Translations under genes and position numbers: made by a program | Assembly: GCA_947625965.1 (NCBI GenBank) | Contig: CANQQO010000110.1 | Location: 1 to 33,692 of the forward strand | Length of the DNA: 33,692 nucleotides | DNA from: an uncultured Oscillospiraceae bacterium | Lineage (GTDB): Bacteria > Bacillota > Clostridia > Oscillospirales > Oscillospiraceae | Direction of reading: 5' to 3' | The notes under the pieces: model-generated | The model's input: only the letters and a program-made list of their open reading frames with translations | The model's database searches: none | Told to the model about the DNA's origin: nothing | Shown: positions 18,801-23,214 of the stretch, one piece after another | How the letters are laid out: every line of letters starts with the position of its first letter | Numbering within the stretch: the stretch's first letter is position 1

Positions 18801-20179
18801 GGGCTTGAGCTTGAGGATGTAAAGCCCTGGCTCGGATTGAGAAGGGCCGTACCATCCGCCACTCCGTTTATGTGGCCTGACTGCCCCAAGGAGATACCAA
18901 TGGAGTAGAAGCCCAGGTCCACCTGGTCAAGATTCTCCGCGCCTCCGGCTTGTGCGTTCGCTACGTACTTGTTGATAACCGCCGCTTTCATATAGGCAGC
19001 GTGCATCAAAGTCGTCAGGAGAACGCCCTGGTTGCTAAAGCTTGCAGTATTCAGCGTCCAGTTGTTGCTGGGATTGGATACATCCCACCAGTTTCCGCCT
19101 GCACCGCTATATCCGTTGTGCCTGGTCATGTACTGGGGGTCGCCGTCGCCCAGCACAACAAAGAAGGGAAGACGGCTCAGCTTTTTACCGTCTTTCGTTG
19201 TGATGACGGTGTCCGACTCCGACTGTCCTGCCAAAATATTCAGGCCCATCCACATACCGGAGTCCAGGTTTGTGTTGCCGCCGATATACTGTGTTCCGCC
19301 GGCGCCGTTGCCGCCGCCGCCTCGTGAGCCAGTGCTGGCAGAGTAGACGGTCGTGACGCCGCCGCTCGGCGTTACCGCATTAAAAGTATAAGAAAAGTAC
19401 TTGTCATTCGCAGGATTGTAATACCAGTTGGATCGGGAAATATTGATATACTGGCCATCGCCCACCAGAACATGATTCGCTGCGGTGGCTCGATCGTCAT
19501 CGGCTCTATTTCCGCTATTTGACATACCACCACTAACGGCACCGTACCCAGGGGTCAGCTTGGTACTGTAATGCGCTAGGGGCATCAGCGTATACGGCCG
19601 GGAAGCAAAAAGCACCACCGCCACCCGGTTGTTGGGGTTCATTTTCATTAAAGTGTCAATGGCGCTGTTCATAGCGGCGACAGACTGATAGATCTTGCTG
19701 CTCGAACTAAAGGCGTCGCCCATGGAGCCGGACACGTCCAGAACCATGACCAGGTCCAGGGGGGTCTGGTTCGCCGTGTTGAGCTGTATAGTAGAGCCCA
19801 GCACGCTATATACATGGAGGAAGTCCGCATCAAGGTTAATGGTGGTATCGGACACACCATCATCGGCCGGGTTCAGGGTCAGCGCATTGCTGGTACTGCT
19901 CCAGTTTTCGTCCCCGTTATCGTAGCCGTAGGCAAACACGGTCTTGTCGGACCAGAGACGACCGGCATAGCGGGTGTTGGACGAGAAATCCAACATCTGC
20001 TGATAGGTATCCATCGTGCTGGGGTCCGCCTCCCGCTTAACGCCCGAGGTCGGCGTGCCAGTGGCACCGGCCGCCTGCACCGGCGGAATCAGTGGCGCGA
20101 CAAAGCCCAGCGTCATGCACAGGCACAACACTAGGGCCATCAGCTTGTGAAACTTGCTTTTGGTCGTTTCCACTCTCAT
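833..20179 (-). CDS. Giant VWA-domain, multi-repeat, cell-wall-anchored surface protein (6448 aa)
   Basis: Start ATG at 20179 is chosen because AGGAGG precedes it by about 7-8 nt and a signal peptide follows (basic start, hydrophobic core, VQAA around residue 37); an in-frame ATG at 20329 lacks both. The VWA domain has its MIDAS motif DVSGS at residues 148-152 and extends to about 535. Pilin/Cna-B-like segments follow (about 1230-1800), then seven DUF11-like domains (about 1800-3315), two more Cna-B-like domains (3315-3535), eighteen DUF11-like domains (3536-6284), a last Cna-B-like domain, a Pro/Thr linker and TPKTGD at 6413-6418 with a membrane anchor and KKRRF tail. Known relatives are sortase-anchored adhesins or pilus-tip proteins; binding to host, mucin or neighbouring cells is inference. 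The frame is open throughout. No sortase gene lies nearby. Confidence 0.9.
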   Translation of the reverse strand: MRVETTKSKFHKLMALVLCLCMTLGFVAPLIPPVQAAGATGTPTSGVKREADPSTMDTYQQMLDFSSNTRYAGRLWSDKTVFAYGYDNGDENWSSTSNALTLNPADDGVSDTTINLDADFLHVYSVLGSTIQLNTANQTPLDLVMVLDVSGSMGDAFSSSSKIYQSVAAMNSAIDTLMKMNPNNRVAVVLFASRPYTLMPLAHYSTKLTPGYGAVSGGMSNSGNRADDDRATAANHVLVGDGQYINISRSNWYYNPANDKYFSYTFNAVTPSGGVTTVYSASTGSRGGGGNGAGGTQYIGGNTNLDSGMWMGLNILAGQSESDTVITTKDGKKLSRLPFFVVLGDGDPQYMTRHNGYSGAGGNWWDVSNPSNNWTLNTASFSNQGVLLTTLMHAAYMKAAVINKYVANAQAGGAENLDQVDLGFYSIGISLGQSGHINGVADGTALLNPSQGFTSSSSSPTVRAIYNLWNQWKTTSTWVGTSNGNVCYFNTIPGSTPTLNNVTKQQVIDNINYTDRYFNSDNAGDISGIFEEILGEVTGNVFTPVGGTNDMGVGDSVTYVDPVGKYMDVKDVKNLALFGELYGITKTAVYDYQWNTAYLQAHPTADDALPEGWYLDGQSGATDAQRYSGSDAPGGSAEKAWAAGWVYRISYKNASAFVPTLENINRTDPDQITEKMRQTVYTFYRIAEDQADRNKLHMNPAYGSSVPSNVSYDPTGQKHLDTPGVYALSDLRIWVEDSGDYSDTTSGTLTDTNYDEALWVNIPVNMLPLRRVTINEDVEGNYTYETNMTPGRSDYSASFPLRVFYTVGVSDDVLEASNRINIAGAISPEYIKNNKVTTPAAEAARGIAQGNLEFFSNWYNPLNRYGDYVTTSTDYTYGDPVTSFSPSGDNRYYSFEKALPLYNTAYVWTPTSPTSDPNTTYTQGQGSWRRVELEEDYTGSDARTFDPTTFGGKLIAQDLEPTGDQNTPEARESSIWAALSGKGISTVHDGDIVLLKNHLLTNVKKPDVVDEDNPDPFASNAYYYLPIEYYELGAGGVATLTQYVIARQGSEFGSAYQAAGITNGDMLVWHDVSGKNPTDYPYLSYTETGDPSRGRDYIGRALDPATGWYQGVPKGQAPTDNNKPNADGQYGGGTWVVCAKPGGLRVGDLAQAIQSKGGDYATSKDGISFEEYYKNDRYASDPQAEALDWGFYANNTTRTANNYYLPTISHNSNAAAEDVIVNVYLGNNGRLYVPDTTLLVTKLIDNGEGVSVDDTAEFNFQLYLDEDDLTQGTDLTAVVVEYNAETKSWQRQFHYIDLQLDNQLFLQTQDGNKATVDADGCRVIVDPENAEGTSYIYAAECTGTTGVHHSAGEVYNGTVYYVYIGTNSTTVSGGSANSFRVYHNEELEDAEEVPDTDVTVEGEKGKAGTFKVANVGLVDVDSFSTGTTYSLSNCTKTLTDFEVLTIDPNATGTTDITIITPYLTDGAYWTKTVTLGQNANPDEFGGAAGTPLTETDLYDQIIPSTDRSDYFAGKDNKYIAEHTAEFTLKHGQALLFSGIPSNTVYRVTEKLTESQIKAGYTLKEVSHTQQVGSTSTYRPGAQQIPVYYKDGYTYGEYGPDNYPSQYKDNKTEKGLMWAVNATGTQDSAYLHYEPFHHTNAMVWEAYSTMDKDAKGDNHHQPVDVPDGSSTFWLWDEATGTSTNTGVNHDVADNPSCKPLSEGGCDEDIGGNQVRHYFFKDGELKDLHYQGEGSGYIRNIGRYITSPTVHFGVEGEKQDDQSKAMPQVTANTNYTGVWSVFGNTGTFEESANFVNTIKNDKTETQINGENVTPSASDPHTFPGVQVGNTITYQIKWANNTGSPARVVIIDPLDNGVDFVEASNGGNFYEKMEDANAALKTIYNNAASTPTLDYGHVVIWDLGEQEPLAEGSVTLTVKVNKDAKEYWDYDGDGVADAPTEPAPTPDYLVRNRATVRVADNSYTTNTVLNPVGEPDKTESQIEHVPERPEASGQTVTVPETDLKQDADKDNLYHGPTVYVGDKITYKITWQNYNTEDTAITITDKLDPNVKFVSASFNPADAKPYGGNPEVEGPNPVTTTATLEAGSTKTDATVTVGESTLPVITYDEGSRTVTWNLGMQHAHYEGTVTLVVEVLESAKDPQFVDNHASVQVGNDTTITRTLRNPVPDPHKTETEVDGTEVSEELGNLTKDATGDLYGPHTEVGKHITYEISYSNYDEEAQTVTITDKLDDGADFFSATANGLTLNVDDTAVANTNVSIQYDKTSRTVTYTLKNVAPGTEGSVELVIVVNSKAAQKGEVENTASVKVGNDYDIETETVHNPLGPDKVETDPGNGVLVQVGDPITYQITWQNYKEVPALLVVEDPLDPGVDFFSASFGDVKLEAGTNQTSGTVTVAGVKCTVAIAYDANKHVVTWTFTDCPGYAEGAVTLVVKANEKAFDSNTYKDVGDFEPGEDDEFEHGTDKDYEVFNRANVNVDNEGRQYTRVVENPLTDKQETQIEHGESVDNAPVMVRGKDEDGNLVSTGPVVYVGDVVTYEVTYKNTNAGEVDVEITDVLDPGVDFVSASFSGVTLNAGDPDGSASAWDEHGEITIKYDAATRTVTWTMKNRPVGEVGKATLKVRVNEKATEQGEIENQAEVTLDGQSALTPKVENPTPKVDKVEDTPGEGKLVKFGEEIDYSISWRNYKEDFADVIITDKLDPGVDFLSASFGDVELRASNDPLPTTANLSITLDSAIGREVEVEVTLTLPEGTTETGPFTLNCPDGSTKSVKAGEAITLTLKAGDKYTFEALPRGTYFEIKYNSQLIHAGSVNSDRIVTLTAVTVGGDSEGSGTSAAGNTPTEPSGNGTPASDPGASNGTGEDGPEDATEPTGNTAPTEDSDPTDGSEPTDGTEPTGTPAPEGANAPEAIRTAGVTRMSSARSTYGTYAASTNETNDTDPTDDAEDGTTPPETDPAETTPPAETDPSETTPPTETGPSETTPPTETDPDETTPPTETDPDETTPPTETDPDETTPSETDPTETTPSSEDEPEEFMLLAMDTPVPISTPKVTKKITVTSGDITIEYDPTTHTVTWILANRAALTEGVVGLRVQVNEDADYFWSYADPNRDVDKTATDFLVRNQAGVTVDHDPEVKTRIVENPTEPKTETHINSDEMSDGDYTIDDDGNMTYPAVNVGDRITYAIDWVNDAEDATGQPAPANITITDVLDAGVDFVQATFEGHTITLANPTFETGEGDEKISITYTEDPATGKRTVTWNLGVREALEAGQVTLTVRVTDRALVPSQVINQATVNVGHTPRVTNEVRNPLGDESTLTVTKTVSGNAADPEQEFNFRVTVIQKDGTPLAGTFGDMTFNSEGVAEFTLKHGESKSANNLPANVDYKVEELTADGWRTTVPANATGTIPGQTEVVVEFENTRNTGVLSIKKVVAGTTDAELLDQTFDFTLTLTLPDGTDLTDATAVKISGGTETSLPPFEGSGNVYVLTFQLKDGEKVEIKGLPGGTRYTVTEAEQDPFESVINNATGTVDFNTDVSVVVTNTPGPMKTEPVPGDGKIVGVGTHITYEISWVNDAVDDDGILKEATVTITDALDPGLDFVSASFGDVTLTGEGDATGTNVTITYNKETHTVTWTLAERAAGAYGTVALETVVNENATVDQKVENQAGVIVDNKPEVKTNIVENPLIAKTETEPGDGEQVEVGEQVTYEISWTVTDPTTQTVTVVDPLDIGGTFVRASYGGVTLNANNGNSNTTGSVGAGSTVTIHYDADSHTVTWTITNPPLETAEHVELTVEVNEKAYTTWTYQDDADAGTPGEGKDHELINRASVQLGNNGRVFTDTMKNPLPEKTEVDPGEGKPVTIGQEVHYQIDWNNPKFENATVTITDKLDPGVDFVSASFGDVTLSGEDPTSSGTDDVTITYDKGTHTVTWTLKNRAAGIGGVVDLYVKVNENAKKGWEYPDTPGTEDDYLIRNRADVALGNTTVQTEEVDNPLVEKTETDPGDGAPVEVGQLITYEIGWANAHDQAETVKVEDWLDAGVDFVSATYDSVTIDTAMTNNSATNVNLAYDAVAHKVTLTLTEFPSGQSGHLTLTVRVNENAITTWTYGSEAGGGSLGSDKDHQVINRAEVNIGGDHMITDQVENPVPEKTEAATPGEGNLVGVGDTIHYDITWKNTKDQPAKIVITDELDPGVDFISASYGTVTLSGEGPITVGNVTIDYNKATHTVTWTLDEQDANIGGTVGLDVKVNGNATAKWDYATGDGGDGEKDYKVMNQATVSVDNKHAQTEIVENPLIAKTETYPGDGEQVEVGEQVTYEISWTVTDPTTQTVTVVDPLDIGGTFVSASYGGVTLNANGNSNTATGTVTLNGVVSQVRIEYNADSHTVTWTITNPRKQTAEHVELTVEVNENAYTTWTYQGNTDAGATGEGEDHELINRASVQLGNHGKVFTDTMENPVPEKTEVDPGEGEQVTIGQTVHYQIDWNNSKLENATVTITDKLDPGVDFVSASFGSVELTKEGTASGTDVTITYNQATHTVTWTLTNRAAGDYGTVDLYVKVNENAKKDWTYPDNPGTDDDYLIRNQAEVTVGNYHVQTEEVDNPVVEKTETDPGDGALVGVGDPITYEIGWANAHDQVETVTVEDWLDAGVDFVSASYGNVKLEAKEDHSTTSINGTVTVGSAKCDVTIRYDAATHKVTWTIQNFPAGESGKATLTVRVNENAVKTWAYDGEAGSGSQGGDKDHEVINRAEVTIGNDHKVTDQVENPVPEKTEVDPGEGEQVTIGQTVHYQIDWNNSKLENATVTITDKLDLGVDFDSASYDGVELTEGESITEGDVTITYNKTTHTVTWTLANRAAGDYGTVDLYVKVNENAKKGWEYPNNPGTEDDYLIRNQADVTVGNTTVQTEEVDNPVVEKTEATPGDGVPVGVGNPITYEIGWANAHDQAEDVTVEDWLDAGVDFVSASYGDVELEAKEDHSSTSVNGTVTVGGAKCDVTITYEAATHKVTWTIQNFPAGESGKATLTVRVNDDAVKTWAYDGEAGSGSPGSDKDHEVINRAEVTIGNDHKVTDQVENPVPEKTEVDPGEGEQVTIGQTVHYQIDWNNSKLENATVTITDKLDLGVDFDSASYDGVELTEGESITEGDVTITYNKTTHTVTWTLANRAAGDYGTVDLYVKVNENAKKGWTYPDNPGTDDDYLIRNQAEVTVGNTTVQTEEVDNPVPEKTETDPGDGAPVGVGDPITYEIGWANAHDQAETVTVEDWLDAGVDFVSASYGNVELEAKEDQSSTSINGTVTVGGAECDVTIAYDASAHKVTWTIQDFPAGESGKATLTVRVNENAVKTWDYDGDTGSGSQSGDKDHQVINRAEVTVGEDHKVTDQVENPLPEKTEVDPGEGEQVTIGQTVHYQIDWNNPKIQNATVTIKDKLDPGVDFVSASYGELKLTEEGSITEGDVTITYDKATHTVTWTLKNRAAGDYGTVDLYVKVNENAKKGWTYPDNPGTDDDYLIRNQAEVTVGNTTVQTEEVDNPVPEKTETDPGDGAPVGVGDPITYEIGWANAHDQAETVTVEDWLDAGVDFVSASYGNVELEAKEDQSSTSINGTVTVGGAECDVTIAYDAATHKVTWTIQNFPAGESGKATLTVRVNEDAVKTWAYNGATDGGSQDSGKDHQVINRAEVTVGNDHKVTDQVENPVPEKTETDPGEGSLVGVGDAIHYDITWKNTKDQPAVIQITDKLDPGVDFVSANYGDLILEAGQTHVDGGNGVSISYNATDRMVTWTLGRQNADAEGTVGLDVKVNENAAAKWDYDNGAGDDGEKDYEVLNQATVSVDNESAQTEIVENPVPEKTETNPGDGAPVGVGDPITYEIGWKNGQDTAKEVKVEDWLDAGVDFVSASYGNVELKAKEDHSSTSINGTVTVGDAECAVTITYDASAHKVTWTIQHFPAGETGKVILTVRVNENAVKTWTYGDETGGGSQGDDKDHQVINRAEVTVGNDHKVTNQVENPVPEKTETDPGAGSHVAVGDVIHYDITWKNTKDQPAKIVITDKLDPGVDFVSASYGELNLTEEGSITEGDVTIAYDKATHTVTWTLDKQAPGAEGTVGLDVKVNENATAKWDYDNGEGDDGEKDYEVLNQAIVSVDNDSAQTEIVENPVPEKTETNPGEGEIVKTGDLVDYTIHWKNGHTEPANVVIRDKLDPGVDFVSASFDGVTLNAADGYEAKDEAKGITIVYDPQLHQVTWTLTARDGGDEGDVTLEVRVNRNAAKHWEYPDEPGEGEDDRILNQAGVTVGNDDEVLTEIIPNPLKPVGDLLVTKIVEGELGDKNKVFHFTVTLSDKSINGLYGDMDFHDGVAEFTLRHGESARAVGLPDGVAYEVTEQEADKDGYRTTYTGETGEIVADETAEADFVNRRDPLPPPPDETTTPTTTPTNPSTPGDTPKTGDAGSPAIYLVMMAVSLLALAAAYPMRKKRRF
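836..943 (-). other. Cell-wall sorting signal of the giant protein (TPKTG type)
   Basis: The last 36 codons encode TPKTGD, a hydrophobic segment (about IYLVMMAVSLLALAAAY) and the positive tail RKKRRF. The first motif position is Thr rather than Leu, so this is an LPXTG variant. It resembles the (S/P)PXTG motifs used by Clostridioides difficile SrtB. Confidence 0.85.
1330..9575 (-). repeat. Tandem array of 18 DUF11-like domains within the giant gene
   Basis: Each unit of about 145-165 residues begins with KTE...PGxG, continues VGxxITYEIxWxN, then (D/E)xLDxGVDFxSAS(F/Y), TITYxxxTHTVTWT, VxVNENA, and ends NxAxVxVxN...VxNP. Boundaries (approximate minus-strand starts) run from 9575 for the first unit to 1780 for the last. 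Units fall into recognisable types by the WxN strand: SWTV, DWNN, GWAN, TWKN. Types are ordered S-D-G-T, then S-(D-G)x4-T, then G-T-H. Domain assignment is by motif recognition; boundaries are good to about 10 residues. Confidence 0.8.
3157..6857 (-). repeat. Four tandem copies of a 924-bp super-repeat (DWNN+GWAN domain pair)
   Basis: Corresponding positions recur exactly 924 bases apart, for example the domain junctions near 4085, 5009, 5933 and 6857. Each copy encodes two DUF11-like domains (308 residues). Stretches are identical by eye between neighbours: 4685-5023 with 5609-5947 (339 bp), and about 3389-3830 with about 4313-4754 (about 440 bp). Other parts of the same copies have diverged. 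Confidence 0.9.
11030..12050 (-). other. Module inserted inside one DUF11-like domain of the giant protein
   Basis: The sixth DUF11-like domain starts normally (GEEIDYSISWRN ... LDPGVDFLSASFGDVEL, ending near 12050) and resumes at SGDITIEYDPTTHTVTW near 11030. In all other copies these halves are separated by only about 5-30 residues. The inserted stretch of about 330 residues holds a Cna-B-like beta domain (LSITLDSAIG ... TFEALPRGTYFEI) and then a long Ser/Thr/Pro/Glu-rich linker. The linker contains two less biased islands, near AIRTAGVTRMSSARSTYG and EEFMLLAMDTPVPIS. The insertion is in frame, so the protein continues. Confidence 0.75.
11131..11358 (-). repeat. 33-bp tandem repeat encoding TETDPxETTPP linker
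   Basis: About seven imperfect 33-bp units encode an 11-residue TETDPDETTPP-type sequence, a typical extended wall-spanning linker. It lies in the inserted module of the giant gene and is a likely site of copy-number change by slippage. Confidence 0.85.
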
Positions 20180-20307
20180 GTTCGTTCCCTCCTGGAAAAG
20201 AATCCTTGCGGTCACACGGCGTAAGGGCCGTATGGTCAAATCCGGTCGCTTCCGGCCCCTTTCCGCGAGAAAGGCCAATCCGCGCCCAATTTGACGTATG
20301 ATACTAT

Positions 20308-20336
20308 ATTCTACATCAACTTGAAACACTTTTCAA
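20308..20336 (-). promoter_or_regulatory. Promoter of the giant surface-protein gene
   Basis: On the minus strand TTGAAA (20336-20331) is followed after exactly 17 bases by TAGAAT (20313-20308). An A/T-rich tract of opposed T and A runs lies directly upstream at 20338-20366 and could serve as an UP element. Predicted transcription start is near 20301, giving a leader of about 120 nt. Confidence 0.65.
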
Positions 20337-20455
20337 TCCTTTTTTTATGCAAATCAAGTAAAAAAAGCCGCCATTTACGTAATCCGCCGGGCCCCGCCCC
20401 CCGAAATCCCGCGAAGCAAGCCCGTCCGGAGGGGCGGCAATTGCCCCGGAAACGC

Positions 20456-20484
20456 TTGCATTTCCAGGGGGGGCATGGTATAAT
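20456..20484 (+). promoter_or_regulatory. Promoter of the DUF2207-like gene
   Basis: TTGCAT (20456-20461), a 17-base spacer and a perfect TATAAT (20479-20484). The start would be near 20491, leaving a leader of about 170 nt before the ATG at 20661. Confidence 0.75.
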
Positions 20485-20518
20485 AGCCGCGAAAGCGGCC
20501 CATTTCGTTCTTTTTCTC

Positions 20519-20599
20519 CCGCCACGGCGGGCGGAGATCGATGGCCGCAACACGACTATTTCCTTTTCTTTCAGTTCTCTTCCTTCCGCCACGGCGGGC
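20519..20599 (+). repeat. Direct repeat with small hairpin potential in the leader of the DUF2207-like gene
   Basis: The 14-mer CCGCCACGGCGGGC occurs at 20519-20532 and 20586-20599, each preceded by a pyrimidine-rich run. Each copy can fold as CCGC-CACG-GCGG. Because both lie between the predicted transcription start and the start codon, they would be in the mRNA leader. A regulatory role is only a possibility. Confidence 0.45.
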
Positions 20600-20660
20600 A
20601 GGGGGAAAAAGAGGACATTCTATATCCTTTTCCACATCATCCAGGAGAGGAGGGAAAGCC

Positions 20661-22418
20661 ATGCGCCGCGCCTTCGCACTGGGTACGGCCGTCTTGCTGC
20701 TGCTGTGCCTGATCCCGGCCGCAAACGCCCTGACCGGGGCCAGCGGAATCCAAAACCGGTCCACCGTGTCCAGCGACGGGTCCTGCCAGGTCACCTTGAC
20801 CGTCAATCTCCACCTGGATTCCCCCGTGGAGCACCTCCGCTTCCCCGTCCCCGGTAACGCCAGAAACGTCCTCCTGGGCGGCGTCAGCGCCTCCCTCCGA
20901 AGGGCAGGTCAGCGGCAGGAGGTGGACCTGTCCGGAATTATCGGGTCCGTGGCCGGGGATTTCCAGATCACCGTGTCCTATACCTTGGCTAACTGCGTCT
21001 CCTACGCAGACCAGGACGGAGACGAAAATACCCCGGAGCGGCTGGTGCTGACCGTGCCGCTGCTGTCCGGGTTCGCCTACCCCGTATCCGCTATGGACTT
21101 CTCCGTGGCCCTGCCCGGGACCGTGGAAACACGGCCCACCTTCTCCAGCTCTTACTACCAGCAGGCCATCGAGTCCGATCTGGAATACACCATGGAGGAA
21201 AACGTCATCACCGGCCGAATCGCTAAGCCCCTGCGGGATCTGGAATCCCTGTCCATGTCCCTGGAGGTGACAGAGGAAATGTTCCCCCAGACTCAGGTCC
21301 GGACCTGGACCGTGGACCTGGACGACGTGGCTATGTACGTCTGCATCGGACTGGCGGCGCTGTACTGGCTCGCGTTCCTGCGGTGCCTGCCAGCGCTGCG
21401 GCAGCGGTCTACCCTGCCCCCCGAGGGGCTCTCCGCCGGGGAGCTGGGCTGCGCCCTGACTGGACAGGGACTGGACCTGACCATGACGGTCCTGACCTGG
21501 GCCCAGCTCGGCTATGTGCTCATCCAGGTGGACAACGCCGGGCGGGTCCTGCTCCACAAGCGGATGGAAATGGGCAACGAGCGGGACGCCTTTGAGCTGA
21601 AATGCTTCCGCGCCCTCTTCGGCCGGCGGCAGATGGTGGAGGGCACCGGAAGCCACTACGCCCGCCTCGCACGGCAAATGGCCTCCCTGGCGCCCCATAC
21701 CCGGGCCTATTACCGGCCCTCCAACGGAAATCCCAGGCTGTTTCGGGCCCTGGCCGCCGCGGCGGGGCTCTTCGGCGGGATGTCCCTGGGCTCCCCCCTG
21801 GGGGGCGCGGGGGTGCTGGGGGGGCTGACCGGGGCGCTGTTCGGGGCACTGGGCTGCGTCGCCGCCTGGTACATCCAGGGATGGGCCTTCCATCTGTTCA
21901 CCCGGGACCGGCGGCCCCTGCTCTATGGGGCGCTGGGCTGCGCCGGGTGGCTGCTGCTGGGCGCCCTGGCCTCCGGCCTGCCCTTCGCCGCCGGTCTCAT
22001 CGTCTGGGAGCTGCTGGCCGGACTTGCGGCGGCCTACGGCGGACGGCGGAGCGGCCTGGGCCGCCAGACCATGGCCCAGATCCTGGGTCTGCGGCAATTC
22101 CTCCGGCGGGTGACGCCTCAGGAGCTTCAACGGCTCCGGCGGGAAAATCCCGACTACTTCTTCACCCTTCTCCCCTACGCCATGGCCCTGGGGGTGGACC
22201 GGGCCTTTGCCAGGCGGTTCGGAAATCTGCGGATGGGGGCCTGCCCCTATCTGACCACCGGGCTGGACGGCCACCGGACTGTGACCGAGTGGGACCTGCT
22301 GCTGCGGCAGACGGTGAAGGCCATGGACCTCCGGCAGCGGTGGCTGGCCTTTGAACAGGCGTCCCCGCCCCCGGCCTCCCGGAGACGGCGGCGGAGACGG
22401 CGGCGGCACGGAAGATAG
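20661..22418 (+). CDS. DUF2207-like membrane protein with signal peptide (585 aa)
   Basis: Start ATG 20661 is preceded by GGAGAGGAGGG and opens a clear signal peptide (MRRAFALGTAVLLLLCLIPA, probable cleavage after ANA). An upstream in-frame ATG at 20541 would place an unsuitable leader before it. Residues about 25-220 form an extracellular beta-rich domain. A transmembrane helix follows at about 223-243, then a cytoplasmic part beginning LPPEGLSAGELGCALTG, glycine-rich membrane segments at about 360-413 and 420-460, and a C-terminal part with FTLLPYAMALGVDRAFARRF. These layouts and phrases resemble the DUF2207 family, whose function is not known. The C-terminus is an arginine run (ten Arg before HGR). 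It is transcribed divergently from the giant gene and ends at a shared terminator. A role in envelope homeostasis is a guess only. Confidence 0.75.
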   Translation: MRRAFALGTAVLLLLCLIPAANALTGASGIQNRSTVSSDGSCQVTLTVNLHLDSPVEHLRFPVPGNARNVLLGGVSASLRRAGQRQEVDLSGIIGSVAGDFQITVSYTLANCVSYADQDGDENTPERLVLTVPLLSGFAYPVSAMDFSVALPGTVETRPTFSSSYYQQAIESDLEYTMEENVITGRIAKPLRDLESLSMSLEVTEEMFPQTQVRTWTVDLDDVAMYVCIGLAALYWLAFLRCLPALRQRSTLPPEGLSAGELGCALTGQGLDLTMTVLTWAQLGYVLIQVDNAGRVLLHKRMEMGNERDAFELKCFRALFGRRQMVEGTGSHYARLARQMASLAPHTRAYYRPSNGNPRLFRALAAAAGLFGGMSLGSPLGGAGVLGGLTGALFGALGCVAAWYIQGWAFHLFTRDRRPLLYGALGCAGWLLLGALASGLPFAAGLIVWELLAGLAAAYGGRRSGLGRQTMAQILGLRQFLRRVTPQELQRLRRENPDYFFTLLPYAMALGVDRAFARRFGNLRMGACPYLTTGLDGHRTVTEWDLLLRQTVKAMDLRQRWLAFEQASPPPASRRRRRRRRRHGR

Positions 22419-22437
22419 GCAGTAAATGGATAAATGA

Positions 22438-22469
22438 AGCCCTCCGGGGGAACCCGGGGGGCTATTTTT
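22438..22469 (+). terminator. Terminator between convergent genes
   Basis: An 11-bp stem, 22438-22448 with 22453-22463 (one T-G wobble) and loop GGAA, is followed by ATTTTT. It terminates the DUF2207-like gene and, as a stem, may also serve the minus-strand gene that ends at 22474. Confidence 0.85.
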
Positions 22470-22473
22470 GCAA

Positions 22474-23013
22474 TTATTTGTATCCGATGTGGATCGTGGG
22501 ATTTTTCAGTAGGATGAAGCCCAGGACAGTTTTCAGCTCCTCGTCGGCCTTGCCCTTTCGGGCCAGCTTGCAGAGGGTCAGCTCTTTCTCGAGGCCCGCC
22601 GACACCTTCAGCTCCCGCCGGTCCTCGATGAAGTTGGTCCTATGGACGTACTGGTAGAGCTTCGTGATCTGCCCGTAGGACAGAAGATGGCCGCAACGCC
22701 TGCCATAGAGGTAATTGACCCCCAGCCGCAGCTCACCGTTCAGGACCGGATGGCTCTCGGCAAAGTCCCGGAGCACCCCGTCCAACTGCCCCCGCCGCTC
22801 CAACTCCTGGAACGCCTGGTTCAACGCGCGCACATTGGAATAGTAGGTCCAGATCATCATGCACCCCATACCCAGCAGGAACAGCCCCACCACAATGCCC
22901 AAAATCTCCCCGGAAGCCATCAGCGCCACCCCCAGCACCAAAAGCGGCACCGCACAGCCCACGATCGAGGCATCGGTCTTGAGATAGTCCCTCAACGGTT
23001 TCGTTCTTTCCAT
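22474..23013 (-). CDS. Small membrane protein of unknown function (179 aa)
   Basis: Not recognised as a named family. Residues about 17-58 hold two hydrophobic helices (GCAVPLLVLGVALMASG and ILGIVVGLFLLGMGCMMIW) separated by a short turn. The remaining 120 residues are hydrophilic and probably cytoplasmic, with motifs such as NYLYGRRCGHLLSYGQITKLYQYVHRT spread over residues 100-125, written here only to mark the densest aromatic/basic patch. The start at 23013 has a moderate AAAGGA about 10 nt upstream and a near-consensus promoter close by, so the leader is short. It converges on the DUF2207-like gene and is divergent from tdk. Nothing in context fixes a role. Confidence 0.7.
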   Translation of the reverse strand: MERTKPLRDYLKTDASIVGCAVPLLVLGVALMASGEILGIVVGLFLLGMGCMMIWTYYSNVRALNQAFQELERRGQLDGVLRDFAESHPVLNGELRLGVNYLYGRRCGHLLSYGQITKLYQYVHRTNFIEDRRELKVSAGLEKELTLCKLARKGKADEELKTVLGFILLKNPTIHIGYK

Positions 23014-23048
23014 CTGCCATTTTCCTTTCTCATTGGGTGGATACCAAT

Positions 23049-23076
23049 ATTATACATCCGGCGGCGGAAAATGCAA
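23049..23076 (-). promoter_or_regulatory. Promoter of the small membrane protein gene
   Basis: On the minus strand TTGCAT (23076-23071), 16 bases, TATAAT (23054-23049). The start is predicted near 23042, about 30 nt before the coding start at 23013. Confidence 0.7.
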
Positions 23077-23156
23077 GCCCCCGGGTCGGTTTTTTTCCAG
23101 AGGGCGGGGAAAGTGTCGCTTTTTTGCGTTTATGGCCATTTTGTCTAAAATATTTC

Positions 23157-23185
23157 TTGAAAAAGCCTGGCAAATCCGTTATAAT
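23157..23185 (+). promoter_or_regulatory. Promoter of the nucleoside salvage operon (tdk-cdd)
   Basis: TTGAAA (23157-23162), a 17-base spacer and a perfect TATAAT (23180-23185). The start is predicted near 23192, only about 23 nt before the TTG start codon of tdk. No clear operator palindrome overlaps it. Confidence 0.8.
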
Positions 23186-23214
23186 GGAGAAAAGCGAAAA
23201 AGGGAGGTCTTTCC

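Noticed and set aside
20180-20329. Longer N-terminus for the giant protein from the ATG at 20329
   Set aside because: It would put 50 charged residues before a good signal peptide, lacks a ribosome site, and overlaps the predicted promoter.
20637-22409. Minus-strand frame of 590 codons opposite the DUF2207-like gene
   Set aside because: The plus-strand gene has promoter, ribosome site, signal peptide and family motifs. The minus-strand frame is Gly/Pro/Gln-rich shadow.
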